Below are positions 25,251-33,194 of a DNA stretch of 64,000 bases, piece by piece. The position numbers and the translations under genes are program-made. The DNA comes from Cyanobacteria bacterium CYA (GTDB taxonomy: Bacteria; Planctomycetota; Phycisphaerae; Phycisphaerales; UBA1924): the NCBI GenBank assembly GCA_008363215.1, contig RHKP01000006.1:1-64000 (forward strand), written 5' to 3'. The stretch's first letter is position 1. The number at the start of each line of letters is the position of its first letter. The notes below the pieces were generated by a model. The model made no database searches. It was given only the letters and a program-made list of their open reading frames with translations, and was not told the origin of the DNA.

Positions 25251-25625
25251 TCACGCGCACTCAGCGCACAGCCCGTGCAGCACCAGCGTGTGGTTCTCCA
25301 GCACGAAGCCCCCGGGAAGAAGTCTGGCCAGGCCGGTCGGGCATCCGGACAGGTCGAACACGCGTCCGCACTTCTTGCAATGGAAGTGGTGGTGATGGTG
25401 CTCAGCCACGTGGGCCGGTTCGTAGCGAGGCGGCTCGCCGGGGACCGATACCGGGGTGATTTCACCCTCGTCCTGCATCCGCTTGAGCGTGCGGTACACG
25501 GTGCTGAGGTTGATGTTGGGTACGTCCCTGGCCGCCAGACGCAGCACTTCGCCCGGCGAGAGCGGACGCTTGGAGCGCTCGAAGGCCTTTTCGATTGCGG
25601 AGCGTTGCTGGGTGATGCGCGTCAG
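25251..25625 (-). CDS. Fur-family metalloregulator with apparent CTG start
   Basis: A 124-residue Fur-family repressor. The winged helix covers about 1-70 (ITQQRSAIEKAFERSKRPLS, NLSTVYRTLKRM). The dimerisation domain has the His-rich metal site EHHHHHFHCKKCG and a C-terminal CAEC pair for structural zinc. Homology begins at TRITQQR, but no ATG, GTG or TTG lies there. A CTG at 25623-25625 is preceded at 6 nt by GGGAG, and an in-frame TGA lies just upstream. Whether it senses iron, zinc or peroxide is not clear. Confidence 0.78.
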   Translation of the reverse strand: MTRITQQRSAIEKAFERSKRPLSPGEVLRLAARDVPNINLSTVYRTLKRMQDEGEITPVSVPGEPPRYEPAHVAEHHHHHFHCKKCGRVFDLSGCPTGLARLLPGGFVLENHTLVLHGLCAECA

Positions 25626-25668
25626 TACGGGCTCCCTTCAACTTCTATCTTGCCCCGACTGTTGCGGC

Positions 25669-25674
25669 GGTCAA
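25669..25674 (-). promoter_or_regulatory. Possible -35 element of the Fur-family gene
   Basis: TTGACC on the minus strand (25674-25669), overlapping the end of sixA; a poor -10 match (AAGATA or GATAGA) lies 17-19 bp downstream. Weak. Confidence 0.25.
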
Positions 25675-26156
25675 TATTCAGGCAGGCGGAGGCGCTCGAT
25701 CGCAACCCCCGCGCCCACCGGCTGCACCCAGTCGTCGAGTCGGCACACCACGGCTTCGCCCGTGCGGAGCCATTCGTCCCCCTGGGGGACCGGACCGCGC
25801 GTCAGGAGAGAAACGAGGTCTGACAGTTGCGGGTTGTGCCCGACCAGCACCAGACAGCCCCGGGGCGAACCGTGCTGGGCAATGACCTCGATCGCGCACG
25901 ACGCCGGCTGACCCGATTCGAGGCGTTCGTCGAACTGCAGGGCTGTCTGAAGAGCCGGTGCCAGTGGTTCGGCCGTCTGTCGGGCGCGGGCATACGGGCT
26001 GGCGAGCAGGATTGGCGGGCCGCGCAGCCGCCCGGCCAACTCCCCGGCCAGGTAGGCCGCCTGCCGGTGCCCGCGCGGCTGGAGCACGCGGTCAGCGTCG
26101 GAGCCGGAAGCCGAATCGCGTTCAGCCTTGCCATGTCGAACGATCGCGATGATCAC
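25671..26156 (-). CDS. sixA: SixA-type phosphohistidine phosphatase
   Basis: A 161-residue small histidine phosphatase. The catalytic RHG motif is at residues 7-9 (VRHGKAERD), LLASPYARARQTAEPL follows, and the second active-site His is in VGHNPQLSDL. In E. coli SixA removes phosphate from histidines of phosphotransfer (PTS-Ntr) proteins; here the target is unknown. GTG 26156 overlaps the crcB stop codon (GTGA); a longer frame runs into crcB and is not homologous. Confidence 0.85.
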   Translation of the reverse strand: MIIAIVRHGKAERDSASGSDADRVLQPRGHRQAAYLAGELAGRLRGPPILLASPYARARQTAEPLAPALQTALQFDERLESGQPASCAIEVIAQHGSPRGCLVLVGHNPQLSDLVSLLTRGPVPQGDEWLRTGEAVVCRLDDWVQPVGAGVAIERLRLPEY

Positions 26157-26557
26157 GCGGCGACTCCCTGCCAAGTGCCGATGCAGCGCAGCCCCGCCCA
26201 CACGTCGGCCGGCCGGAGCAGGTTGCTCAGCGCAACGTCAGCGATGGCCCGACCGGCGTGCCCCTGCGAGCACAACAGCATGGTTTCCAATCCGAAACTC
26301 GAGACGGTCGTGAATTCTCCGAGCACGCCGACGAGCATCGCGCCGCGCACGTCGTCGCGCAGCGCCCGAAGGCCGCAGAGGGCGCTGCGCAGCCGTCTAA
26401 TGGCAAAACACCGGGCGACGGTGACCGCCAGCGCACCGAGTGGAAAGCCCCAGGTGTGCGACGGGTGACGCAGCGCGCCGGCCAGTCCGTAGCGCATCAT
26501 CGTGCCCACGCCGCTGCCGAAGAAGAGGAATGTCAGGCTGACGAATTGGCTGCGCAT
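26153..26557 (-). CDS. crcB: Diverged CrcB/Fluc fluoride-channel-like protein
   Basis: About 134 residues with four hydrophobic segments. Fluc features are present (FGSGVGTMMRYGLAGALRH and GVLGEFTTVSSFGLETMLL). However, the conserved first block GTLxVNxxGSF reads GALAVTVARCF, so the pore Asn and the following Gly are lost, and TTFSTF reads TTVSSF. It may be a degenerate or specialised half of a heterodimeric channel, but no second crcB is in the window. Start ATG 26557; ATG 26581 is an alternative. Confidence 0.65.
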   Translation of the reverse strand: MRSQFVSLTFLFFGSGVGTMMRYGLAGALRHPSHTWGFPLGALAVTVARCFAIRRLRSALCGLRALRDDVRGAMLVGVLGEFTTVSSFGLETMLLCSQGHAGRAIADVALSNLLRPADVWAGLRCIGTWQGVAA

Positions 26558-26687
26558 GACGAAGGGCCAGCCCCGGCGCATCTGATCTGGGGCGTGCTTT
26601 CGGCAAGTCTAGCATCCGCCTCCCGGAATTCGGGCCCGGGCCCGGGTGACCGGTCGGGGCTTCGGGGCCGGGGCGGGAGAGCGTGGC

Positions 26688-27728
26688 GTGAGTCAGGACG
26701 CGGGCAAGCAGGGGTGGGGCATTGCCGGCGCTGCGGCGACGCTGACATTCTGGTCCGTCGCCCCGGTCATGCTCGGGTATCTGGCGCGGCACGAGATCGA
26801 CGCTTGGACGGCCAACGGGTGGCGCTACAGCATCAGCGCGCTGGTGTGGATGCCGCTCCTGCTGAACGCGCGCCGGCGAGGCACGTTGCCGCCCGGACTG
26901 TTGCGCCGGGCTCTGTGGCCGGCGGTCATCAATGCGGGGGCTCAATCGCTGTACGCCCACGGCTTCTATGCGATCGATCCCACGCTCTTCGTGCTCGGGC
27001 TGCGCATGCAGATCGTGTTCGTCGCGATCGGGGCGGCGTTCATGTTCCCGGCCGAGCGGATCGTCATCCGGACATGGCGCTTCCTGCTCGGCGCTACGCT
27101 GGCGACGCTGGGCATCGTCGGCGTGTTGTTCTTCGGGCTGCGCGACGCGGAGAATGCCTCTTCCGGACAACTTGTGCTGGGCATGGGACTGGCCGTCGCG
27201 TCCGGCGCCAGTTTCGGGGCCTACGGGCTGGCGGTGCGGCGCGTGATGCACGGCGTGCCGTCGGCGATGGCCTTCGCGGGAATCAGCCAGTACACCGCCA
27301 TCGGCATGTTGCTGGTCATGTTCATCTTCAGCCCCGACCATGGCGCCGCACCGTTGGGCGCCACGCCCATGGTGCTCGGTGTGCTGGGCGCCTCCGCCCT
27401 GACCGGCATCGCCGGCGGACACGTCGCCTATTACGTCAGCATCAACGGCATCGGCGTGGCCGTCACCACCGCCATCATGCAGTTGCAGCCGTTCGGTGTC
27501 GGCGTGATCTCCTTCTTCGTCCTCGACGAGCAACTCTCGCTCCCCCAGTGGATATGCGGCGTCGTGGCCATGGGCGGGGCGGCCATGGCGCTGTGGGTCC
27601 AGCACTCCATGCGCCACCGCCCGGGTGAACACAACGACATCGAGGCCTACGCCGAACTCCCGCCCGACGCCGTGGTCGCCGCGGCCGTCGACGAGCGCCA
27701 ACCCGCACCCTCCGCTACTCGATCGTGA
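26688..27728 (+). CDS. EamA/DMT-family transporter
   Basis: A 346-residue inner-membrane transporter with ten hydrophobic segments arranged as two EamA repeats. The substrate cannot be told. It ends in a polar tail of about 45 residues after the last segment. GTG 26688 follows GGGAGA at good spacing; an in-frame ATG at 26646 is less likely. Its last 14 nt overlap the convergent lipoprotein gene. Confidence 0.82.
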   Translation: MSQDAGKQGWGIAGAAATLTFWSVAPVMLGYLARHEIDAWTANGWRYSISALVWMPLLLNARRRGTLPPGLLRRALWPAVINAGAQSLYAHGFYAIDPTLFVLGLRMQIVFVAIGAAFMFPAERIVIRTWRFLLGATLATLGIVGVLFFGLRDAENASSGQLVLGMGLAVASGASFGAYGLAVRRVMHGVPSAMAFAGISQYTAIGMLLVMFIFSPDHGAAPLGATPMVLGVLGASALTGIAGGHVAYYVSINGIGVAVTTAIMQLQPFGVGVISFFVLDEQLSLPQWICGVVAMGGAAMALWVQHSMRHRPGEHNDIEAYAELPPDAVVAAAVDERQPAPSATRS

Positions 27729-28245
27729 AGCGCCCCGCGATGGTGCCGCGATCATCGGGCAGCCGCAGCCAGAGCAACCCCTGCGCTTCGTCGTAGATCA
27801 GGCGATATCCCGAGATGTATCCCTTCGTCGGACCATCCTGCGGGGAACGCACGTACACGTGCGGCGCGCCGAAGCCCGGTTCGGCGAGAATCTCGAACGG
27901 CCCGAACGATCCGAACACCGCCAGCGTCACGGCGCGGCCGTCGACGCCGGAAATGAGCACCGTCGCATCGAGATGGGCCACGCGGACGGCTTCGAAATCG
28001 AGCCCGTCGATCTGCCCCTTGATCGGATGATCTGGAATCGCCGGCCGCTCGGGCTCTTGCGCTTGTGGCGCCGACTCAGACTCGGGCGTCGGCGCCGACA
28101 CATCCGGCACCTGCGGCGCCGGCTCGGAAGGCTCAGGCGGGGTCGGAGGCGGCGAGGGAGGCGTGGGTCTGCCACAGCCCCAGCAACCGGCGCACAGCAG
28201 CACCGCCGCGGTTATCCGCACGCATGTTCGCATCACACTTGTCAT
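27715..28245 (-). CDS. Putative proline-rich lipoprotein of unknown function
   Basis: About 176 residues. The signal MTSVMRTCVRITAAVLLCAG leads to a Cys-rich cleavage region (CWGCGRP) usable as a lipobox. A Pro/Glu/Ser-rich linker of about 50 residues follows, then a C-terminal domain (GQIDGLDFEAVRVAHLDATV, YISGYRLIYDEAQGLLWLRL). GAGG precedes ATG 28245. It is divergent from the acyl-CoA ligase gene, only 43 nt away. No family recognised. Confidence 0.66.
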   Translation of the reverse strand: MTSVMRTCVRITAAVLLCAGCWGCGRPTPPSPPPTPPEPSEPAPQVPDVSAPTPESESAPQAQEPERPAIPDHPIKGQIDGLDFEAVRVAHLDATVLISGVDGRAVTLAVFGSFGPFEILAEPGFGAPHVYVRSPQDGPTKGYISGYRLIYDEAQGLLWLRLPDDRGTIAGRFTIE

Positions 28246-28288
28246 CGCCGCCTCGTGTATCATCGCCGCCGGGAAAGTACCAGAAACC

Positions 28289-29767
28289 ATGAGCGTCCAC
28301 TGGCCGATTATCCGTCGTCTCGCCCTTTCGCCGTCTGGAGTGGCGGTCATCGACGACCATCGCTCATACCGGGGAGCGGAGATCCTGGTTGCGGCGGCCA
28401 ACCTCGCCGACGCGATCGAAGCGAAGTCGGGCACGCAGAACGTCGGCATCATGCTGCCCACCAGCGGGGCCTTTCCGATCGCCGCGCTTGCCTGCTGGAT
28501 GCTCGGGCGCACCGTGGTGCCGCTCAACTACCTCCTGTCGCGTGATGAACTGACCTATGTCGTCAACGACTGCGAGACTGACACGATCGTGAGCGCCCAA
28601 CCCATGATCGACTTCGTCGGTTTCGAACCGTCGGTGAAGAACCTTCTGCGCCTGGAGCGCACGGCGCTCCGCCGCGTCCCCTCGCCCCGCTGGCCCAGGC
28701 GAGGTGAACCCGATGATCTGGCGGTCATCCTCTACACAAGCGGCACCAGCGGACGCCCCAAGGGCGTCATGCTCACGCATCGCAATCTCCACTCCAACGT
28801 GCGGCAGGTCGAGGAATGGGTCCACTTCAAGCCCACCGACGTCTTTTGCGGCGTGCTGCCGCAGTTCCACTCCTTTGGGCTGACCGTGCTCACGCTCCTG
28901 CCGCTCTCATTCGGTCTCAAGGTGGTGTACACGGCCCGGTTCGTGCCCAACCGCATCGTCCAGTTGCTGCGCGAGCATCGCCCGGCGATGTTTGTCGCCA
29001 TCCCCTCGATGTACAACGCCCTGCTCCAGGTCAAGAACGCCGAGCCGGCTGACTTCGCGTCGATCCGGTTCGCCGTCTCGGGCGGGGAGCCGCTGCCGAC
29101 CGATGTGGCGCGGCGGTTCCACGATCGCTTCGGCGTGACCATCGCCGAGGGATACGGGCTCACCGAGACCGCCCCGGTGACCAACTGGTGTCGGCCACAG
29201 GACTACCGGCCCCACTCGGTGGGTATGCCGCTGCCGGGAGTGATCGAGCGCGTGGTCGACCCTGTCACGGAGACCGAACTTCCGCCGGGCTACGACGGCG
29301 AACTGCGCATCGCCGGGCCCAACGTCATGCGTGGATACTTCAAACTCCCGAGACAAACCCGCGACGCCTTCGACCGCCTCGGGTACCTGCGCACCGGGGA
29401 CATGGCCCGCTTCGATGACGACGGGCACCTCTACATCACCGGGCGCATCAAGGAAATGCTCATCGTCGGCGGCGAGAACGTCTTCCCCCGCGAGATCGAA
29501 GAAGTCCTCAACCAGCACCCTTCCGTCCGCGACTCGGCCGTCATCGGGCAGCCCGACCCCATGCGCGGCGAAGTGCCCATCGCCTTCGTCGAACTCGAAG
29601 ACGGCGCGAGCCTGGACGAGAAGTCGATCCTTTCCCTGTGCCGCGACAAACTCGCCGGGTACAAGGTGCCCAAGTGCGTGATCCCGCTGGAGGCCTTGCC
29701 GCGCAACGCGACTGGCAAGATCATGCGCCGGCAACTCAAGGCACCGTCGGCGTCCGCAGACGTCTGA
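28289..29767 (+). CDS. AMP-forming acyl-CoA ligase
   Basis: A 492-residue adenylate-forming enzyme, most like fatty-acid CoA ligases. The motifs are in order: A3 LYTSGTSGRPKGVMLTH (about 148-164), A5 EGYGLTETAPVT, A7 YLRTGD, A8 GRIKEMLIVGGENVFPREIE and A10 NATGKIM with the catalytic Lys near 477. The N-terminal domain is shorter than in long-chain enzymes such as FadD. The substrate cannot be predicted. The ribosome site is weak. Confidence 0.88.
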   Translation: MSVHWPIIRRLALSPSGVAVIDDHRSYRGAEILVAAANLADAIEAKSGTQNVGIMLPTSGAFPIAALACWMLGRTVVPLNYLLSRDELTYVVNDCETDTIVSAQPMIDFVGFEPSVKNLLRLERTALRRVPSPRWPRRGEPDDLAVILYTSGTSGRPKGVMLTHRNLHSNVRQVEEWVHFKPTDVFCGVLPQFHSFGLTVLTLLPLSFGLKVVYTARFVPNRIVQLLREHRPAMFVAIPSMYNALLQVKNAEPADFASIRFAVSGGEPLPTDVARRFHDRFGVTIAEGYGLTETAPVTNWCRPQDYRPHSVGMPLPGVIERVVDPVTETELPPGYDGELRIAGPNVMRGYFKLPRQTRDAFDRLGYLRTGDMARFDDDGHLYITGRIKEMLIVGGENVFPREIEEVLNQHPSVRDSAVIGQPDPMRGEVPIAFVELEDGASLDEKSILSLCRDKLAGYKVPKCVIPLEALPRNATGKIMRRQLKAPSASADV

Positions 29768-29795
29768 GAGTTGCCCTCAGCGCGGCTGTCCACGC

Positions 29796-30170
29796 TCAAG
29801 ACCTTTGAAGCGGAAGCATGTCATGCCAGACGCGATGGAGCGCATGCACATACGCGCTGCCGGTCGACTCTTCGTGCCTTCCGGCCTCGTCCTTGAAATT
29901 GTCGTAGTCCAGATCCTCGCCCAGCGCGCCCAGCACCGCGACCCACACAGACTTGGGGATGAATATGCGGTGCGGGTAGTCGCTGCCGGCGAATGACTTC
30001 ACCTCTGCCCCGGCGAGCAGTTCGGGAAAGCGCCCGATCAGCCCCTCGAGGTGCCCGCGCGACCTGGCCCGGACCATGATGCGATCAGGATCAACCGGTT
30101 GGTGGTGCCGCCCGTCGCCTTGCCGGGCGCAGACCGCGCTGTAGAAGCCGTATCGGGTGAATATCCACAT
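29796..30170 (-). CDS. Conserved hypothetical protein
   Basis: A 124-residue soluble protein beginning MWIFTRYGFYSAVCAR, with DRIMVRARSRGHLEGLIGRF, SDYPHRIFIPKSVW and LDYDNFKDEAG. I know this pattern from many bacteria as a small protein of unknown function, often found alone. GAGGAGG precedes ATG 30170. It converges on the acyl-CoA ligase gene with a 28-nt gap. Confidence 0.72.
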   Translation of the reverse strand: MWIFTRYGFYSAVCARQGDGRHHQPVDPDRIMVRARSRGHLEGLIGRFPELLAGAEVKSFAGSDYPHRIFIPKSVWVAVLGALGEDLDYDNFKDEAGRHEESTGSAYVHALHRVWHDMLPLQRS

Positions 30171-30255
30171 GGCACCAACCTCCTCTTGGACACCGGCATT
30201 CCAATCATAAGCCGTACATGGTCGCCAAGGCCAGGGCCGAGCCGGAATCCTGCGA

Positions 30256-30285
30256 TTGGACCGCCGCAACGACATGGCCAACAAT
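30256..30285 (+). promoter_or_regulatory. Candidate promoter of rpsP
   Basis: TTGGAC (30256-30261) and AACAAT (30280-30285) are 18 bp apart, about 135 nt before rpsP. The match is modest. Minus-strand fragments in the 250-nt gap (30171-30420) look partly coding but are broken. Confidence 0.3.
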
Positions 30286-30420
30286 GTCCTCCCACGGTGA
30301 TCCCGGGTTCCGCGATGGTCGCGGCCAGACCTTGGATCGGCTGCTCGCAGAAGCGGGCAGCGCGGCCGGCGTCGATTCCTCCTGCCAGACCGGGGGGCGG
30401 CGCACACACAGGAGGACCAC

Positions 30421-31005
30421 ATGGTCCGTCTCCGCATGCAGCGTTTCGGGCGCACTCATCGTCCTTTCTTCCGTCTTTGTGCCGTCGATCAGCGCAACCG
30501 TCGCAACGGTGCAGTGATCGAGAATCTCGGGTGGTACAACCCGGTCGAGAAGGATCCCGAGAAGCAGGTCGAACTCAATGTCGAGCGCGTCCGGCACTGG
30601 CTGAGCGTGGGCGCGCAGCCCAGCGACACGGTGGCCGACATGCTCGCCCATCGCGATCTCCTCCCGCCTTCCTACCGGGCGTCGTGGGAGAAGCGTCGTC
30701 ACCGCGACCGCTCGCGCGTGACCGCTCGCGTCTCGCTCAAGGTGGCCGAGGAAGCCGTGGCTTCGCTGGGCACGCTGGCGGGCAACGCCGGCGCCGACCT
30801 GTCATCGTTCCAGGCTGAGGCCGCCGAGGCCTTGAAGGCCGTCAAGGACGCGGTCGCGTCATCGAACGTGGAAGCCGCCGAGCAGGCCGCCAACCGCGCG
30901 AAGAGCGCCGCCGAGCGTGCCAACGCCGCGGAAAGTGCGTTCCAGGCGCAGAAGAAGGCCGAGGAAGCCGCCGCGGCTCCCGCCGAGGCGCCCGCCGCCG
31001 AATAA
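30421..31005 (+). CDS. rpsP: 30S ribosomal protein S16 with long C-terminal tail
   Basis: S16, 194 residues. The core (1-80) has MVRLRMQRFGRTHRPFFRL, VIENLGWYNPVE and RHWLSVGAQPSDTV. It is followed by about 110 extra residues, first basic, then a long Ala/Glu/Lys-rich helix (residues 105-185) ending in an Ala-Pro-Glu tail. Typical S16 is 80-90 residues. A strong AGGAGG ribosome site precedes it. It is upstream of trmD and rplS as in many bacteria, but a terminator stands between. Confidence 0.95.
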   Translation: MVRLRMQRFGRTHRPFFRLCAVDQRNRRNGAVIENLGWYNPVEKDPEKQVELNVERVRHWLSVGAQPSDTVADMLAHRDLLPPSYRASWEKRRHRDRSRVTARVSLKVAEEAVASLGTLAGNAGADLSSFQAEAAEALKAVKDAVASSNVEAAEQAANRAKSAAERANAAESAFQAQKKAEEAAAAPAEAPAAE

Positions 31006-31034
31006 TCGGATTCTGCCGATCAGTACATTCTCGC

Positions 31035-31068
31035 GAGCCCCCGGCCACGGTCGGGGGCTCATCTTTTT
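31035..31068 (+). terminator. Intrinsic terminator after rpsP
   Basis: GAGCCCCCG / CGGGGGCTC, 9-bp perfect stem with 8-nt loop, then a T-rich run. It lies 30 nt past the rpsP stop codon and so separates it from trmD. Confidence 0.9.
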
Positions 31069-31263
31069 GTCACGATCGTCACCGGGGCAACCCGCGGCCG
31101 AGCCTGCGACCCGGTGAGGTGCCCGAGGACGGTCACTTCTCCGGCGTCCAACACGGGCGCACCCATCCGCTCGATTCCCCCCGCGACTGTCTCCTCACGC
31201 TCTCGTATTGTCTCACCACTTCTTCGCCATCTCGCCTCATCACCCCTCCCCCTACCCTCCCCC

Positions 31264-32052
31264 GTGCGGATCGACATTCTTACAACATTCCCGGAGATCT
31301 TCGCGACCGAGCCGCCTGGTGTGCTGGGCGTGTCGATCCCCGCCCGCGCCGCCAAGGCCGGGGCCGTTTCATTTCACGCGACCAACATCCGCGACTTTGC
31401 CGACAACAAGCACGACAAGACCGACGACCGCCCCTTCGGCGGCGGGCCAGGCATGGTGATGATGTGCCAGCCGCTGTGGGACGCCGTGCAGGCGGTCGAG
31501 AGTGCCGATCCGACGCCGGCGACCCGCATCCTGCTCACGCCGCAGGGGGCGCCGCTGACGCAGGCAATGGTCGCAGAGTTGGCCGCCCGCCCGCGCCTGC
31601 TGCTGATCGCCGGGCACTACGAGGGCATCGACCAGCGCGTCATCGACCGACTGGCCCCTCTGGAAGTCTCGATCGGCGACTACGTGCTCTCCGGCGGCGA
31701 ACTGGCGGCCCTGGTCCTCATCGACGCAGTCGTCCGACTCCTGCCCGGCGTGCTCGGGCACGACGCCTCGGCCGCCCAGGATTCGTTCTCGCCGCTCCCG
31801 ACCACGAACCCGAATGGGCAGCCCGTGCACCCCAAACTGCTGGCCAAGTGGCGGGCCGAACTGGGTATCTCCGACGACGCCCGCCTGCTGGACTGCCCCC
31901 ACTACACCCGCCCGAGAATTTGGGAAGGCTTGGAAGTGCCCGAGACCTTGCTCTCCGGCGACCACGACGCCGTGGCCCGCTGGCGACTGGAGCAGATGGT
32001 CCAGCGGACGCGGGAGCGCCGGCCGGATCTGCTTGACCCGCGCGACGAGTGA
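31264..32052 (+). CDS. trmD: tRNA (guanine37-N1)-methyltransferase
   Basis: A 262-residue SPOUT methyltransferase that makes m1G37 in tRNAs. It begins RIDILTTFPEIF, has RPFGGGPGMVMMCQPLWDAV and the trefoil-knot SAM site LIAGHYEGIDQRVID...EVSIGDYVLSGGELAAL, then the C-terminal domain (SFSPLP, LDCPHYTRP). GTG 31264 gives the canonical N-terminus. Only pyrimidines precede it; TACCCT lies 5 nt before the GTG, suggesting a leaderless mRNA. rplS follows after 609 nt instead of directly. Confidence 0.96.
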   Translation: MRIDILTTFPEIFATEPPGVLGVSIPARAAKAGAVSFHATNIRDFADNKHDKTDDRPFGGGPGMVMMCQPLWDAVQAVESADPTPATRILLTPQGAPLTQAMVAELAARPRLLLIAGHYEGIDQRVIDRLAPLEVSIGDYVLSGGELAALVLIDAVVRLLPGVLGHDASAAQDSFSPLPTTNPNGQPVHPKLLAKWRAELGISDDARLLDCPHYTRPRIWEGLEVPETLLSGDHDAVARWRLEQMVQRTRERRPDLLDPRDE

Positions 32053-32180
32053 TTGCGGCGGACTGCGATGAGCCCTGCCCTCTTGACGCTGCCACGTATC
32101 TCCCCGCACTGCACCGCTGCTCCGACAAGGGCGACCAGGTCGAGGGTGTCGGCGTCGTCGTCGGCGTCGAGCACGGGCCC

Positions 32181-32417
32181 CTAATGACGAATCTGCACGC
32201 TGGTCGGCGCGCCGGCCGCGCCTCCGCCGTCATTCTCGACCGTGATGGGGCCCAGCAGTTGGCGACTAATGGTGACGGTGCCAAGCATCTGCCCGCCGGC
32301 CGTGCGCGAACCGGAATAGTTATTCGTCATGCCCGATTGGATCTTGGACCCGATATTGATCGCAGCGTTTGCGCCGAGGTCGCCATCGATCGAGACGGGG
32401 CCTCTCGGGACTCTCAT
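32181..32417 (-). pseudogene. Possible remnant of a secreted-protein gene
   Basis: A 78-residue frame with protein-like composition (GDLGANAAINIGSKI, LGTVTISRQLLGPITVEND). It resembles the beta-rich repeats of planctomycete surface proteins. Past its TAG stop, another frame reads LDADDDADTLDLVALVGAA, faintly dockerin-like. There is no signal peptide and no ribosome site. It could be a short real gene, but a decayed fragment is more likely. Confidence 0.3.
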
Positions 32418-32461
32418 AGGCTCTGGATCAGATTTCGGGGCGGGCAGATCATCCGGCGGCC

Positions 32462-32524
32462 CTGCCGAGGAGTTCTACCGCTCTGCCGAAGAGTTCAGCA
32501 CCGCTGCCGAGGGGCCCGGCACCG
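32462..32524. repeat. Three-copy 21-bp tandem repeat
   Basis: Three successive 21-nt units each begin CTGCCGA and differ mainly at their 3' halves. The period is a multiple of three, and on either strand the units read as short amphipathic repeats, suggesting former coding sequence. Confidence 0.55.
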
Positions 32525-32661
32525 CCGCTCGAAACGTCCACCCGTGTGCCCGGTTCCCCGGCTGGCCCGTCGGATGCCGCCTCTGGACGCCCCGCCCGTC
32601 CCCGGCCTACGCTTGCAGTCCCCCGGCGGATGCGCCGCCGGGGCAAAGGTAAAGGTGCGCC

Positions 32662-33051
32662 ATGGGCACGCAGCAACTGATCGAATCCATCAACGCCGAG
32701 ATGATCAAGACCGACCTTCCGGTCATGGACATCGGCGACACTATCAACGTTCACGCCCGCATCGTCGAAGGCGACAAGGAACGCATCCAGGTCTACCAGG
32801 GTGTGCTCATGTCCCGCAAGGGGCGCGGCATCGACGAGATGATCACCGTCCGCCGCATCGTCGACAACCAGGGCGTCGAGCGCACCTGGCCGATCAACAG
32901 CCCGCTGATCGCCAGGATCGAGGTCGTCCGTCGCGGCGACGCCCGGCGCGCCAAGTTGTACTTCCTCCGCGACCGCGTCGGCAAGAGCCGTCGTCTCCGC
33001 GACCGTCGCCGCGGCATGAAGCACGTGGCCGGACAGCCCACGGTCGGCTGA
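32662..33051 (+). CDS. rplS: 50S ribosomal protein L19
   Basis: L19, 129 residues, at the 30S-50S interface. Typical blocks are DIGDTINVHARIVEGDKERI, FQGV-type QVYQGVLMSRKGRGI, ITVRRI, GVERTWPINSPLI and LYFLRDRVGKSRRLRDRR. It starts at ATG 32662 behind AAAGGTG and is followed by a perfect terminator, so it is probably transcribed alone. Confidence 0.96.
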   Translation: MGTQQLIESINAEMIKTDLPVMDIGDTINVHARIVEGDKERIQVYQGVLMSRKGRGIDEMITVRRIVDNQGVERTWPINSPLIARIEVVRRGDARRAKLYFLRDRVGKSRRLRDRRRGMKHVAGQPTVG

Positions 33052-33083
33052 TCGCCTCCTATCATTGTGCAACAAGTTCAGCA

Positions 33084-33107
33084 CCCCTCGCCCAGCGAGG
33101 GGTTTTT
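33084..33107 (+). terminator. Intrinsic terminator after rplS
   Basis: CCCCTCG / CGAGGGG, 7-bp stem, 5-nt loop, then five T residues, 32 nt past the stop codon. Confidence 0.9.
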
Positions 33108-33194
33108 CACATCCGCAATGCGCCGGTTGAGCGGGGTCTGGTCCTCACGCACCGGCTGCCTGGAGCCTTTGGCAGGACGCCGAGGGATCGACCG

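Larger units (their letters stand above)
32053..32661. other. trmD-rplS gap with decayed minus-strand sequence and a small tandem repeat
   Basis: 609 nt where other bacteria have almost none. It contains a minus-strand open frame (32181-32417) that may be a remnant, another minus-strand stretch near 32100-32174 that reads like coding sequence in a different frame, and a three-copy 21-bp repeat. No plus-strand gene is convincing. Translation signals for rplS lie at its right end. Confidence 0.5.

Noticed and set aside
30171..30420. Minus-strand coding-like fragments upstream of rpsP (ending in QSQDSGSALALATMYGL).
   Set aside because: Two different frames would need to be joined, no start or ribosome site is evident, and nothing is recognised.
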